Notes: generated by a model not told the origin, from the letters alone. 50,080 nucleotides of DNA from Deltaproteobacteria bacterium (GCA_017303575.1 JAFLCL010000035.1:1-50080), one strand, 5' to 3'. Counted from the first letter of the stretch, positions 36,000-45,030 are shown. Numbers and translations are program-made.

Positions 36000-36781
36000 G
36001 GGAGACCTCGTAGACAGGAACCAGGAACTGGCAGGCTCATCGTGAGCACCGCCTTCTGGTGCGTGTTGTCGGCAGGCCTCCGACCGTGTTGCGTGGTCCC
36101 CTCACTTGTTTCTCGCGACGAGACCTCGGCGCACGGATCGCCCTCGAAGCGAAGGGATCCGACGGTCGCCGAGGCTCGATGCTTCCGTTCGGAGCTGCGC
36201 CGGGCCTCGACGCCCGCGGAAGCGAGCCGGAACGGGTGCTCGAAGGGCACGACCTTCAGGATCCGAGACGGCCGAGCCTCGCCAAGGGTCGAGGCTCGGC
36301 GGAGTCCGAGGCTCGGAGTCTCGGAAGGGTCGACCCTTCAGGAAGTCCGGGGGTTCAACTTCTGGAAGGGCCGACCCTTGGACGAAGTCCGAGGATCTAA
36401 GTTCCAGAAGGGTCGACCCTTGGCGAGAGTCCGAGGATCTCAGTTCCAGAAGGGTCGACCCTTGGCGAGAGTCCGAGGATCTCACTTCCGGAAAGGGTCG
36501 ACCCTTGGAGGACTCCGAGTCCGTCGCGTAACCAACCACCCAGGTACTCGTTCGCACTTCGATGCAACCTGCGATCGCCACGTGCGCTCGCATGCATGGC
36601 TCGGTTCGCCGCACCCGAGCGTCCGTCGCAACCACCGCTTCACGCCACGATGGCTGGCGATGCTGCGCTCACCGCGAGGCCGTTCGCAGGACGATGGCTA
36701 CACCATCCCGGAATCCGACCACGGCTGCGGCGCGTCTGGCTCGGCGGAGGCGTCACCGGCCACGCCCCGCCGTGAGGCCGC
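36000..36781. other. 782-bp gene-poor interval
   Basis: No convincing gene. 36000-36240 is unremarkable; 36243-36520 is a tandem array (next entry); 36530-36781 shows nothing I can name apart from the ribosome site of the small gene at 36782. Reading frames crossing the interval are repeat-driven and of biased composition. Confidence 0.6.
36243..36520. repeat. Tandem array of about 42-bp units with palindromic core
   Basis: Unit starts at 36243, 36284, 36325, 36366, 36408, 36450 and 36493, so the periods are 41, 41, 41, 42, 42 and 43. The last five units share the palindrome AAGGGTCGACCCTT (one has GCC in place of GTC); the first two are diverged. Between cores sit about 28 conserved bases containing AGTCCGAGGATCT. 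Units 3 to 6 are nearly identical. It is not CRISPR-like, because the intervals are conserved instead of variable. Confidence 0.85.
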
Positions 36782-37084
36782 TTGTCGCTCCTGTCGATCC
36801 TGATCGTCGTCCTGCTGGCGCTCGTCGCCGTGAAGCTGCTGCTCAACCTCGGGATGATGATCGAACTGGGCTCCTACGATCCCGACGGCCCGGATCCGCC
36901 GCGCGGCTACTCGCTCATGCCGGTCGAGCCGGTGCCACTGCTCCTCGCGAGCGTGCTCGGTCTGTTCCGCTTCGACTGGTGGGCAGAGGCGGTCGTGCTG
37001 TTCGTCGTCGGCATGGTGGTCATCGTCGCGTCGTATCCGCTCGGCCTCGTGCTCGGTCGACTCCGCTACCTGTGGAGGCGTTGA
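36782..37084 (+). CDS. Small membrane protein of unknown function
   Basis: A 100-residue protein with two or three hydrophobic segments (SLLSILIVVLLALVAVKLLL at the N-terminus; PLLLASVLGLF; VVLFVVGMVVIVASYPLGLV) and an Arg-rich end. A stop codon lies three codons upstream, so TTG 36782 is the only full-length start; GAGG lies four bases before it. The hydrophobic pattern supports a real gene. It may be a cryptic gene of the repeat-rich interval; no family is recognised. Confidence 0.6.
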   Translation: MSLLSILIVVLLALVAVKLLLNLGMMIELGSYDPDGPDPPRGYSLMPVEPVPLLLASVLGLFRFDWWAEAVVLFVVGMVVIVASYPLGLVLGRLRYLWRR

Positions 37085-37238
37085 CGAAAGCGAGGCCGTT
37101 CACGGTGATGGCTCGACGCCGACGCCTCCACGGACGACGATGGTCGAGTGAACAGCGGCAGGACCGTGATCGCGACCTTGTGCAGCCTTACGCTTCTCGC
37201 GCTGAGTGACCTGGACCAGCACCGCTGACCCACCCCCG

Positions 37239-37260
37239 CCCCTCCCGCGGGCGGGAGGGG
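37239..37260 (-). terminator. Strong hairpin after the SUI1 gene
   Basis: CCCCTCCCGC and GCGGGAGGGG are perfect 10-base arms two bases apart. It lies about 42 bp past the SUI1/YciH stop on the minus strand. It ends near, and could also serve, the opposite-strand membrane gene. Confidence 0.45.
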
Positions 37261-37301
37261 TGCCTCGGCGCGCCGCGCGGTCGGTGCTTCTCCGCCCGCG
37301 A

Positions 37302-37643
37302 TCACGTCCCGATGACGACGCGCTTGGCGCCTTGCGCTTCGAGCCACGTGGCGACGCGCTTCTCTTGCTCGCCCTGCACGAGCACTTCGCCGTCTTCCAC
37401 GCTCGCGCCGACGCCCAGCGCTTTCTTGAGGTCACGCGCGATCTCTTCGAGCTGTTCGGGCGTGCCCGCGATGCCGCGGATCGCGGTGACCGTCTTGCCA
37501 CCACGACCCTTGCGTGACTTCGCGACGACGAGCTTGCTCGCGAAGCGTCGGTCCACGACGGCAGGCTTGGCAGCCTCCTTGGGCTTCTCACCTTCAGGCA
37601 GCGCGTCCTTCAGCGCTGCGAGCTTCGCGAACGGGTTGCTCAT
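37302..37643 (-). CDS. SUI1/YciH-family translation initiation factor-like protein
   Basis: A 113-residue protein. The SUI1 domain lies at the C-terminal end: RKGRGGKTVTAIRGIAGTPEQ, then LEEIARDLKKALGVGASVEDG and VLVQGEQEKRVATWLEAQG. Bacterial YciH proteins resemble eIF1 and affect start-site selection on mRNA. A charged N-terminal stretch of about 30 residues (PEGEKPKEAAKPAVVD) precedes it. ATG 37643 is preferred to GTG 37649. The upstream gene on this strand is the nucleotide-sugar dehydrogenase, separated by a large inverted repeat at 37675-37753. Confidence 0.92.
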   Translation of the reverse strand: MSNPFAKLAALKDALPEGEKPKEAAKPAVVDRRFASKLVVAKSRKGRGGKTVTAIRGIAGTPEQLEEIARDLKKALGVGASVEDGEVLVQGEQEKRVATWLEAQGAKRVVIGT

Positions 37644-37674
37644 CGACACATCAAGTCCACGAGAGGTCGAGGGA

Positions 37675-37753
37675 CGCGGAGGTGGGGGGTCCAGGGCGAG
37701 TTCCGCAGGCCGCAGGCCGAGGATGTCTGAGCATCGGACCCCCCACCTCTGCG
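37675..37753. repeat. Long inverted repeat between dehydrogenase and SUI1 genes
   Basis: An 18-bp stem with one G-T pair: arms at 37675-37692 and 37736-37753, the perfect inner 14 bp being GAGGTGGGGGGTCC against its complement. The 43-base loop contains CCGCAGG twice. It begins 23 bp past the dehydrogenase stop. A terminator or a mobile miniature repeat are both possible; no T-tract and no target duplication are seen. Confidence 0.65.
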
Positions 37754-37775
37754 GCCCGATTCGGAGCGCGTGCGA

Positions 37776-39086
<1,311 letters not shown>

Positions 39087-39161
39087 TCGATCCTCCGTGT
39101 CGGGCTCCTTCGTGGCGCCAGACCTCGCGGATCTTCACGATGGCGGGGACCCCGTCAAACG

Positions 39162-39183
39162 CTGAGTTTCCTGGGTCGAGGGA
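39162..39183. repeat. Copy of the 22-bp dispersed motif
   Basis: This stretch matches 22801-22822 in 20 of 22 bases (differences at the eighth and ninth bases after CTGAGTT). It lies between the dehydrogenase start and panD. Confidence 0.45.
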
Positions 39184-39239
39184 GTGTAGAGTCGGGGCAT
39201 CTGGGTGGACCGCGCGAGCGGCCGCCATGGAGGTGCCAC

Positions 39240-39638
39240 ATGAAGCGTCGAATGTTCCTGGGGAAGATCCACCGCGCGACCGTCACGCACGCGGACCTGC
39301 ACTACGAGGGCAGCGTGACCATCGACGAGGATCTGCTCGAAGCGGCCGGCATGCTCGAGCACGAAGAGGTCCACGTCTGGAACGTGACGCGAGGCACGCG
39401 CCTCGTGACGTACACGCTGCGGGGCCCGCGGGGCTCGGGCGTGATCTGCATCAACGGCGCGGCCGCGCACCTGATGAAGCCGCAGGACCTCGTGATCCTC
39501 GCGACCTACGGCGAGATGGACGATGACGAGGCGCGTCGGCACGTGCCCAAGGTCGTCCGCGTCGACGCGCAGAACCGGATGATCGGCATGGAGGCCGAGC
39601 GCGCCGGTCCTCAGATGCCGCGGCACCTCTCCCCCTGA
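39240..39638 (+). CDS. panD: L-aspartate 1-decarboxylase
   Basis: Pyruvoyl enzyme that makes beta-alanine for pantothenate. The proenzyme self-cleaves between Gly24 and Ser25 in [13 protein letters not shown]; Ser25 becomes the pyruvoyl group, and the position matches the E. coli proenzyme. Lys9, Tyr22 and the block [16 protein letters not shown] are also family-typical. The 132-residue length is normal. ATG 39240 has GGAGG seven bases upstream. Other pan genes are not in the window. Confidence 0.95.
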   Translation: MKRRMFLGKIHRATVTHADLHYEGSVTIDEDLLEAAGMLEHEEVHVWNVTRGTRLVTYTLRGPRGSGVICINGAAAHLMKPQDLVILATYGEMDDDEARRHVPKVVRVDAQNRMIGMEAERAGPQMPRHLSP

Positions 39639-39919
39639 GCCGCCGCGCGCTTCTGTCTCTCCCGCGCCAGGCGCGAAGCGCCGAGCCCGCGCCAGGACAC
39701 GAAGTGTCCAAGTCAGGACCGTAGGTCCGCGCCCGTTCTGCGTCTGTTCCGCTCGGCAGAGCAGAACGGGCGCGTCGCTACGCTCCTGGCTCGGGCCTCC
39801 GGCGCTGGCGCGTCGCTACGCTCCTGGCTCGGGCCTGCGGCCCTGGCGCGGGCAGAGGCAGGCGGGCGCGGGGAGAGCGTCCTCTAGATCCTTTCGATCC
39901 CTCCGTCGTCACAGGCCGG
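39639..39919. repeat. Hairpin-rich intergenic repeat cluster
   Basis: Successive hairpins with three-base loops: GGCGC-GAA-GCGCC (39670-39682), GGACAC-GAA-GTGTCC (39695-39709), GGACC-GTA-GGTCC (39716-39728). Next is a 14-bp perfect stem with arms 39728-39741 and 39761-39774, then a 28-bp direct repeat (39771-39798 and 39809-39836), then GGGCC-TGC-GGCCC (39831-39843). This block follows panD and precedes the small gene at 39920. It looks like a repeat array; termination after panD could be a by-product. Confidence 0.6.
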
Positions 39920-40171
39920 ATGCGCCACACCTCCGTGCTCCTCGCGTTCGCACTCCTCTCCCCGTTCACCCTCGCGGCCAGCGCTTCGGCGCAAGGCCGC
40001 GAGTCCGAAGTGGAGGTCATGGACTTCCTCGACGGTGATCAGGTCACCGGCGATCTCGTCGGCCCGTGGCACGAGATCCTGTCGAGCCGCCGCCTCGGCA
40101 TGCGCCGCACGCTCATCCGCGCGCGCGCCGAGTTCCAGCAAGAGATGCTGAAGAGCGTCGAGAACCTCTGA
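39920..40171 (+). CDS. Small exported protein
   Basis: An 83-residue protein with a clear Sec signal peptide (MRHTSVLLAFALLSPFTLA, cleavage after ASA-SAQ near residue 24), leaving about 60 residues. The mature part is MDFLDGDQVTGDLVGPW, then LGMRRTLIRARAEFQQEMLKSVENL, whose C-terminal amphipathic helix is the most distinctive feature. The pattern recurs in myxobacteria as an unnamed family, as far as I recall. It may be a periplasmic peptide. It is convergent to the acyltransferase gene, two bases between the stops. Confidence 0.7.
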   Translation: MRHTSVLLAFALLSPFTLAASASAQGRESEVEVMDFLDGDQVTGDLVGPWHEILSSRRLGMRRTLIRARAEFQQEMLKSVENL

Positions 40172-40173
40172 TC

Positions 40174-41022
40174 CTACTGCTGCGCAGGAGGCAGAGGCCC
40201 CAGCTCCTTCTCGGGGTCCGCGAAGATGCGCTTGAGCGTCTTGCTCATCTTCGCGGCGTGCATGCCGTCGAGCACGCGGTGATCGAACGTCGCGAACGCG
40301 CGCACGATCTTCGCGGGCACGATCTGACCGTCCTCCACGACGGGCTCGTCCTTCACCTGACCGAGCGCGATCAAGAGCGGCACGCGTGAGTAGGGCACGA
40401 GGGGCACGTACGCTTCCTCGAGGCCCAGCGAGCCGATGTTCGTGATCATCACGGATCCGAACGGATCCTTGGGGATCCCGGCCCAGCGCAGATCGAGGTT
40501 GAGCGTGAAGCTCAGCCAGCCGATCAGGTCGAGCATCGTGTTGAGCAAGAAGAACGGGATGCGCTTGAAGAGGTTGCGCGAGCCCTCGAGGTTCTTGTCC
40601 TCGCGCTTGCGCACCGCGCCGACCTTCGTCTCGAACTCTTCGACGATCTCGAGCAGCGACTTCGTGTGCGCGTCGAAGATCGTCGCGCCCGAGAGGTCGA
40701 TCTCACCGGTCGTCTCGTCCTCCATCGCGACCTGGAAGAACACGCCGATGTCCTTGCGCAGGTAGATGCGATTCCAGCGCAGGATCGCGTTCGCATCGGG
40801 CATCTCGGCGAGCGTCATGGCCACGGCCTTGGCCATGAAGTGCGAGAGCGTCACGCGCTTGCCCGTGCGCTTCCGGAATTCGTCGAGGTAGGCGATCACG
40901 CGATCGCCCCGCAGCGCCAGCGTTCCGTAGACCGTGGGGTCGTACGTCGTGCGCCACGTGCCGATCGCGATGCGACGGAACGAGCTGAGGTTCTCTTTGG
41001 GCGTCAGCGCGAGGTTCGGCAC
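40174..41022 (-). CDS. Stand-alone 2-oxoacid dehydrogenase E2-type acyltransferase domain
   Basis: A 282-residue protein with the catalytic fold of dihydrolipoamide acyltransferases (chloramphenicol acetyltransferase-like): RRIAIGTWRTTYDPTV at the N-terminus, MAKAVAMTLAEMPDANAIL, then the active site FDHRVLDGMHAAKM with His and Asp of HxxxDG. It has no lipoyl domain and no E1/E3-binding domain, so it cannot act as a normal E2. A hydrophobic stretch (PFFLLNTMLDLIGWLSFTLN) replaces part of the usual surface. The GTG at 41022 lies 12 bp downstream of gshA, so the two are probably cotranscribed. Acyl substrate unknown. Confidence 0.87.
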   Translation of the reverse strand: MPNLALTPKENLSSFRRIAIGTWRTTYDPTVYGTLALRGDRVIAYLDEFRKRTGKRVTLSHFMAKAVAMTLAEMPDANAILRWNRIYLRKDIGVFFQVAMEDETTGEIDLSGATIFDAHTKSLLEIVEEFETKVGAVRKREDKNLEGSRNLFKRIPFFLLNTMLDLIGWLSFTLNLDLRWAGIPKDPFGSVMITNIGSLGLEEAYVPLVPYSRVPLLIALGQVKDEPVVEDGQIVPAKIVRAFATFDHRVLDGMHAAKMSKTLKRIFADPEKELGPLPPAQQ

Positions 41023-41034
41023 CCGCCGACGGTC

Positions 41035-42387
41035 TCACAGATGCGCGTGAGCGAGCACCTGAGGGACCAGCGGGGCCTTGGGATCGATCTTCTCGAGCAG
41101 CGCGTCGGCTGGGCTCTGGCCCTTGTTCACCATCGACTCGAGGCGCGCGAGGTGGATGCGCTCGTCCTCGCCGCTCTTGTTGAGGTTCGAGAGGCGCTCG
41201 AGGCCGCCCTGCGCGATGCGCAGCACGTCGCTCGCCCACTCGCCGACGTCGCGCTCGCCCAGCTTGGCGCGGAGGGCATGGTCGGCGATGTCGGCCCGCG
41301 CGTTCTTCGCGTCCTCGAGACGGACCTTCGACGCGAGCGACTCCGCCGCAGCGAGCGCGTGATCCTCGTAGAGCAGGCCCTTCCACAGCGCGGGCAGCGC
41401 ACACACGAGATCGGTGGGGAGGCTGTCGGCGCCGCGCATCTCGAGCGTCCGCTTGAGGCGCACCTCGGGGAACATCGAGTTCACGTGCGTGACCCAGTCT
41501 TCCTGCGTCGCGCGCACGCCCTGCCAGCCCTCGGCGAGGTAGCGACGGAACGTCTGTCCCGTGTTGTGCACGACCTTTCCGTCGCGCTTCACGAGGAACA
41601 TCGGCACGTCGAGCACCCACTCGATGTAGCGGCGGTAGCCCATCGGCGAGTCTTCCCACGCGAAGTCGAGCAAGCCCGAGCGATCGTTGTCGACGTCGAG
41701 CCAGACGCGCGCGCGGTGCGACCTCTCGCCCGTGATCTTGCCTTCCACGAACGGGCTGTTCGCGAACATCGCGGTGACGATCGGCTGCAGGCGCAAGGAC
41801 ACGCGCAGCTTGCGGATCGCGTCTTCTTCGTTCGCGTAGTCGAGGTTCGCCTGCACCGTGCAGGTGCGCAGCATCATGTCGAGGCCGTTCTTACCGCGCG
41901 TCGGCAGGTACTGGCGCATGACGCCGTAGCGAAGCTTCGGCACGAACTCGAGGTCCTCGGTCTTCGCGAACGGGTGGAAGCCGAGGCCGAGCCACTGGAT
42001 GTCGAGCTTCTCCGAGATGTCCTCGAGCTCGCGCAGGTGCGCGCGGAACTCGCTGCACGTCTCGTGGATCGTGGTGAGCGGTGCGCCCGAGAGCTCGAGC
42101 TGCGCGCCCGGCTCGAGGGTGACCGAGGCGTCACCGCGACGGAGGGCGATCACGTCGCCCTCCTGGTGCTCGCGCTCCTCGAACCAGCCGTGACGCTTCA
42201 CGAGATCCGCGAGCACGGCGGCGACGCCGCGCTCACCGAGGTAGGGCACGGGCGAGCCGTCCGAGTAGACGCCGCACTTCTCCGCCTCGGTGCCGATCTT
42301 CCAGCGCGCGCGGGGCTTCTGCGCTTCGTGGAAAGGCTCGAGGAGCTGATCGAGCGAGGTGAGCGGTGCGCTGTTCGAGCTGGCCAT
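41035..42387 (-). CDS. gshA: Glutamate-cysteine ligase (plant/alphaproteobacterial type)
   Basis: A 450-residue ATP-dependent ligase making gamma-glutamylcysteine, the first step of glutathione synthesis. It is of the GCS2 class like plant and alphaproteobacterial enzymes, not E. coli GshA: KIGTEAEKCGVYSDGSPVPY opens it, then SVTLEPGAQLELSGAPLTTIHE, LGLGFHPFAKTEDL, TVQANLDYANEEDAIRKLR and SHRARVWLDVDNDRSGLLDF. A conserved Cys pair for redox control may exist but I cannot assign it. ATG 42387 has GAAGG upstream; the longer frame is shadow. No gshB is in the window. The E2-like gene follows by 12 bp. Confidence 0.92.
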   Translation of the reverse strand: MASSNSAPLTSLDQLLEPFHEAQKPRARWKIGTEAEKCGVYSDGSPVPYLGERGVAAVLADLVKRHGWFEEREHQEGDVIALRRGDASVTLEPGAQLELSGAPLTTIHETCSEFRAHLRELEDISEKLDIQWLGLGFHPFAKTEDLEFVPKLRYGVMRQYLPTRGKNGLDMMLRTCTVQANLDYANEEDAIRKLRVSLRLQPIVTAMFANSPFVEGKITGERSHRARVWLDVDNDRSGLLDFAWEDSPMGYRRYIEWVLDVPMFLVKRDGKVVHNTGQTFRRYLAEGWQGVRATQEDWVTHVNSMFPEVRLKRTLEMRGADSLPTDLVCALPALWKGLLYEDHALAAAESLASKVRLEDAKNARADIADHALRAKLGERDVGEWASDVLRIAQGGLERLSNLNKSGEDERIHLARLESMVNKGQSPADALLEKIDPKAPLVPQVLAHAHL

Positions 42388-42577
42388 GGGTACCCTTCGC
42401 GTGAGCCGTCCGTGCTGCTGTCGACCGGGGCGACCAGGGGCGACCGCGGCGGGGGACTCTACCTGGGGCACGGCGGCTGCGATCGCCAGTGAAGAAGAAT
42501 GGTGGGGGCATCTCGCGACGATTCCGCGCGCAGAACGACCCGTGGAGAAGCGTGAGGGCGGGATATAGTCCGCGACC

Positions 42578-42994
42578 ATGAACCGATCCCCCGAGGATCG
42601 CGCGGAGAACGCGCGTGCCGACGCTCCCGAGCGGTCGAGCCCCGATCAGGGCCAGCTCCATGCCGGCCTGGCGATCGAAGGGAACCTGCGCGGACGCGGG
42701 GACCTTCGCATCGAAGGCGTGATGCGCGGCTCGATCACGATCGAGGGCACCGTGAGCATCGGCCCGCAGGCACAGGTGACCGCGCCGATCCGCGCGCGGC
42801 GGGTGGACGTGGGCGGCGAGGTAGTGGGGAACATCGAGGCCACGCACGTCGGCGTCCGCTCGGGCGGGTGGGTGTCGGGCGACGTGCGCGCCTCGACCAT
42901 CGCGATCGACGACGGCGCCACGCTCGAGGGCCTCATCGACATGGACGTCGAGCCTTCCGGTCGTGCAGGCGCAGGCGCGCGGAGGTCGCGATGA
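42578..42994 (+). CDS. Bactofilin-family cytoskeletal protein (first of two)
   Basis: A 138-residue DUF583/bactofilin protein, a polymer-forming beta-helix. The repeats are short: GLAIEGNLRGRGDLRIEGVMRG, then ITIEGTVSIGPQAQVTAP, VDVGGEVVGNIEATHVGVRS and GWVSGDVRASTIAIDDGATL. A 25-residue polar N-terminus and a basic tail flank the helix. In myxobacteria, bactofilins shape cells and position chromosome and surface machinery. ATG 42578. Its stop overlaps the next gene's ATG (42991-42994). Confidence 0.93.
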   Translation: MNRSPEDRAENARADAPERSSPDQGQLHAGLAIEGNLRGRGDLRIEGVMRGSITIEGTVSIGPQAQVTAPIRARRVDVGGEVVGNIEATHVGVRSGGWVSGDVRASTIAIDDGATLEGLIDMDVEPSGRAGAGARRSR

Positions 42995-43734
42995 GCACGA
43001 CCATCGGCTCGCGGCTTCCGCGAGGCGTCACGCTCGAGGGCGCGATCCGCGGCCAGGGCGATCTGCGTGTGGCGGGTGAGGTGCTCGGGCCCGTCGAGAT
43101 CGACGGGCACCTGGTGATCGAAGACGGTGGCGTCGTGCGCGGCGAGATCCGCGCGCGCACGATCACGATCAGCGGGATCCTCGAGGGCAACGCGACGGCG
43201 CTCGAGCTCGTGCGCCTCGAGCCGGGCGCGCGCATGACCGGCGACGCCCGTGCCGAGCGCGTGAGCGCCGCGCAGGGTGCGTTGCTGAAGGGTCGCGTGC
43301 GTACCTCGCAGGAGCGCGCGCAGCTCGAGCGCATGCGTCGCACCACGGGCGGGACGCTGCTCGCGCCGTTCAGCTCCAGCGGTTCGATCCTCGCGCCGCC
43401 CGCCGATCGCAGCGCGTCGGGGGACGTCGCCGCCCCCATCGATCGTGAGGCCGTGGTCGCGCGCGTGACGCGCGAGGCCGTGATCGACGCGCGTGACCCC
43501 GCGACGCTCCGCGACTCGGTCCGCATCACGGATCCCACTACGCTGGCCGCTATCGCCGCCGACAACGCGATCGTCGCCAAGCCCACGCAGCCGCTGCCCG
43601 AGCGCACGCGTCCCGCGAGCAAGCCAGCGCCCGAGCCGGAGCGTCGCGCCGAGATGGATCGGCCGCCGGCGCCGGTGATGCCTGCGATCGGCCGACGACG
43701 CGCGCAGCGACGCGCGGCGGAGAGCGCGTCGTGA
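42991..43734 (+). CDS. Bactofilin-family protein with long C-terminal extension
   Basis: A 247-residue protein. The first 110 residues are bactofilin beta-helix repeats (GVTLEGAIRGQGDLRVAGEV, then GPVEIDGHLVIEDGGVVRGE and ITISGILEGNATALELVRLE). The last 130 residues are a Pro/Arg/Ala-rich extension (RTRPASKPAPEPERRAEMDR) ending in RRRAQRRAAES, which could bind membrane or nucleic acid. Pairs of coexpressed bactofilins form mixed filaments. It overlaps its neighbours on both sides (ATGA before, GTGA after), so it is translationally coupled to the first bactofilin and to pyrE. Confidence 0.9.
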   Translation: MSTTIGSRLPRGVTLEGAIRGQGDLRVAGEVLGPVEIDGHLVIEDGGVVRGEIRARTITISGILEGNATALELVRLEPGARMTGDARAERVSAAQGALLKGRVRTSQERAQLERMRRTTGGTLLAPFSSSGSILAPPADRSASGDVAAPIDREAVVARVTREAVIDARDPATLRDSVRITDPTTLAAIAADNAIVAKPTQPLPERTRPASKPAPEPERRAEMDRPPAPVMPAIGRRRAQRRAAESAS

Positions 43735-44288
43735 GCCACGAGACGGAGCGTGAACGGCTGCTCGCGTTGCTGCGCGCGCACAGCTTCGCGCGCAAGAAGG
43801 TGATCCTCGCGTCGGGGCGCGAGAGCGATTTCTTCATCGACTGCAAGCAGACCGTGCTGCTCGCCGAAGGCCACGCCCTCGTGGGCTCGTTGATGCTGGA
43901 GGCGGCGCGCTCGTTCGAGGCGCCGGTGGCGGTGTGTGGCGTCGAGCTGGGTGGGTGTCCGCTCGCGTCGGCCGTCGCGCTCGTGTCGTTCCAGCGCGGC
44001 GCGCCGCTCGATGCCGTCTACGTGCGCAAGGCTGCGAAGGACCACGGCAGCCAGCGCCTCACCGAGGGCGATGCGCACCTGCCGCGCGGCTCGCGCGTGG
44101 TGGTGCTCGAGGACGTGGTCACCACCGGTGGGAGCACGCTCAAGGCGATCGACAAGCTCTCCGAGGTCGGCCTCGACGTGATCGGCGTGGTGGCGCTGGT
44201 CGATCGGCTCGAGGGCGGACGCGAGGCGATCGAGGCCCGCGTGCCCGTGCGCACCGTGTTCAGCCGCACCGACTTCATCCCCGGGTGA
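43731..44288 (+). CDS. pyrE: Orotate phosphoribosyltransferase
   Basis: A 185-residue phosphoribosyltransferase of de novo pyrimidine synthesis: orotate plus PRPP gives OMP. The PRPP motif is VVVLEDVVTTGGST, the residue Lys pair is KKVILASGRESDFFIDCK, and AVYVRKAAKDHGSQRL-like sequence is the flexible loop. The GTG start at 43731 overlaps the bactofilin stop. Other pyr genes are not in the window. Coupling of a metabolic gene to bactofilins is unusual. Confidence 0.93.
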   Translation: MSHETERERLLALLRAHSFARKKVILASGRESDFFIDCKQTVLLAEGHALVGSLMLEAARSFEAPVAVCGVELGGCPLASAVALVSFQRGAPLDAVYVRKAAKDHGSQRLTEGDAHLPRGSRVVVLEDVVTTGGSTLKAIDKLSEVGLDVIGVVALVDRLEGGREAIEARVPVRTVFSRTDFIPG

Positions 44289-44292
44289 ACAC

Positions 44293-45003
44293 GTGAGCCC
44301 GCACGCCCACACCCTCGATCGCTCGAGACGCCCTCACGGGAAGGCGATTCGAACCATCGTGCTGTGCCTCGCGGCGCTGGCGTGCGCGCTCGTGGCTTGC
44401 GGCTCGCCGCGCCTGTCCCTCCGCCCCACGGAGCACACGTTCACGGCGTCGGACTACGGCTCGGCGCTCGACCGCTGGACGCGTAGCGCCGACGACTTCG
44501 ACTTCGGTCGTCTCACCGAGGTGCTGCACGTGACGGCGACGTTCGAGTCGCACGAGATGCGCTGGGCCTACGTGGTCCGCTACGCGGCCGATCACTCGAT
44601 GACAACGGAAGAGCGCGAGCACCTCCTCGAGCGCTCGCTGGGCGACGCGCAGACGCGCCATCGATTCTTCGTGACGGTCGGCGCACCGATCTTCCGCGAG
44701 GGCGATCTGACGGGCGAGCAGTCGGACTGGCGCGTGCTGCTCGTGGACGACAACGGCCACCAGACCGAGCCCGTGGAGCTCCTGCGCATCCCGCGTCCGT
44801 CACGCGACATGCGCGCTTACTTCCCCGCGATCCACCGGCAGCGTCACGTGTTCCGCATCGCGTTCCCCGTCGTCGACGACGAGGGCGCCGCGACGATCGA
44901 GCCCGGCTCGCACCGCGTGACACTGCGGTTCGCGGGCGCGTCGGGCACCGTGAACCTCGAGTGGGATCTCGACGGAATGGGCGCGGAGCTCGAGCGACCC
45001 TAG
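44293..45003 (+). CDS. Lipoprotein of unknown function
   Basis: A 236-residue exported lipoprotein. The basic N-terminus (DRSRRPHGKAIR) and hydrophobic core end in the lipobox ALVAC. The mature protein is beta-rich with conserved-looking blocks VTATFESHEMRWAYVVRYA, SDWRVLLVDDNGHQTEPVEL and HVFRIAFPVVDDEG. No enzyme motif is apparent. GTG 44293 starts four bases after the pyrE stop, so it is likely the last gene of that transcript. A hairpin (45031-45062) follows. Confidence 0.75.
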   Translation: MSPHAHTLDRSRRPHGKAIRTIVLCLAALACALVACGSPRLSLRPTEHTFTASDYGSALDRWTRSADDFDFGRLTEVLHVTATFESHEMRWAYVVRYAADHSMTTEEREHLLERSLGDAQTRHRFFVTVGAPIFREGDLTGEQSDWRVLLVDDNGHQTEPVELLRIPRPSRDMRAYFPAIHRQRHVFRIAFPVVDDEGAATIEPGSHRVTLRFAGASGTVNLEWDLDGMGAELERP

Positions 45004-45030
45004 GCCGCGCGGCTCGTGCGCCACGAACGA

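Noticed and set aside
36243..36520. CRISPR array
   Set aside because: The intervals between the palindromic cores are conserved, not variable, and no cas genes are in the window.
36102..36635. 177-residue minus-strand frame through the 42-bp array
   Set aside because: Kept open by the repeat period, with low complexity and no start signal; listed as a finding for testing but not as a gene.
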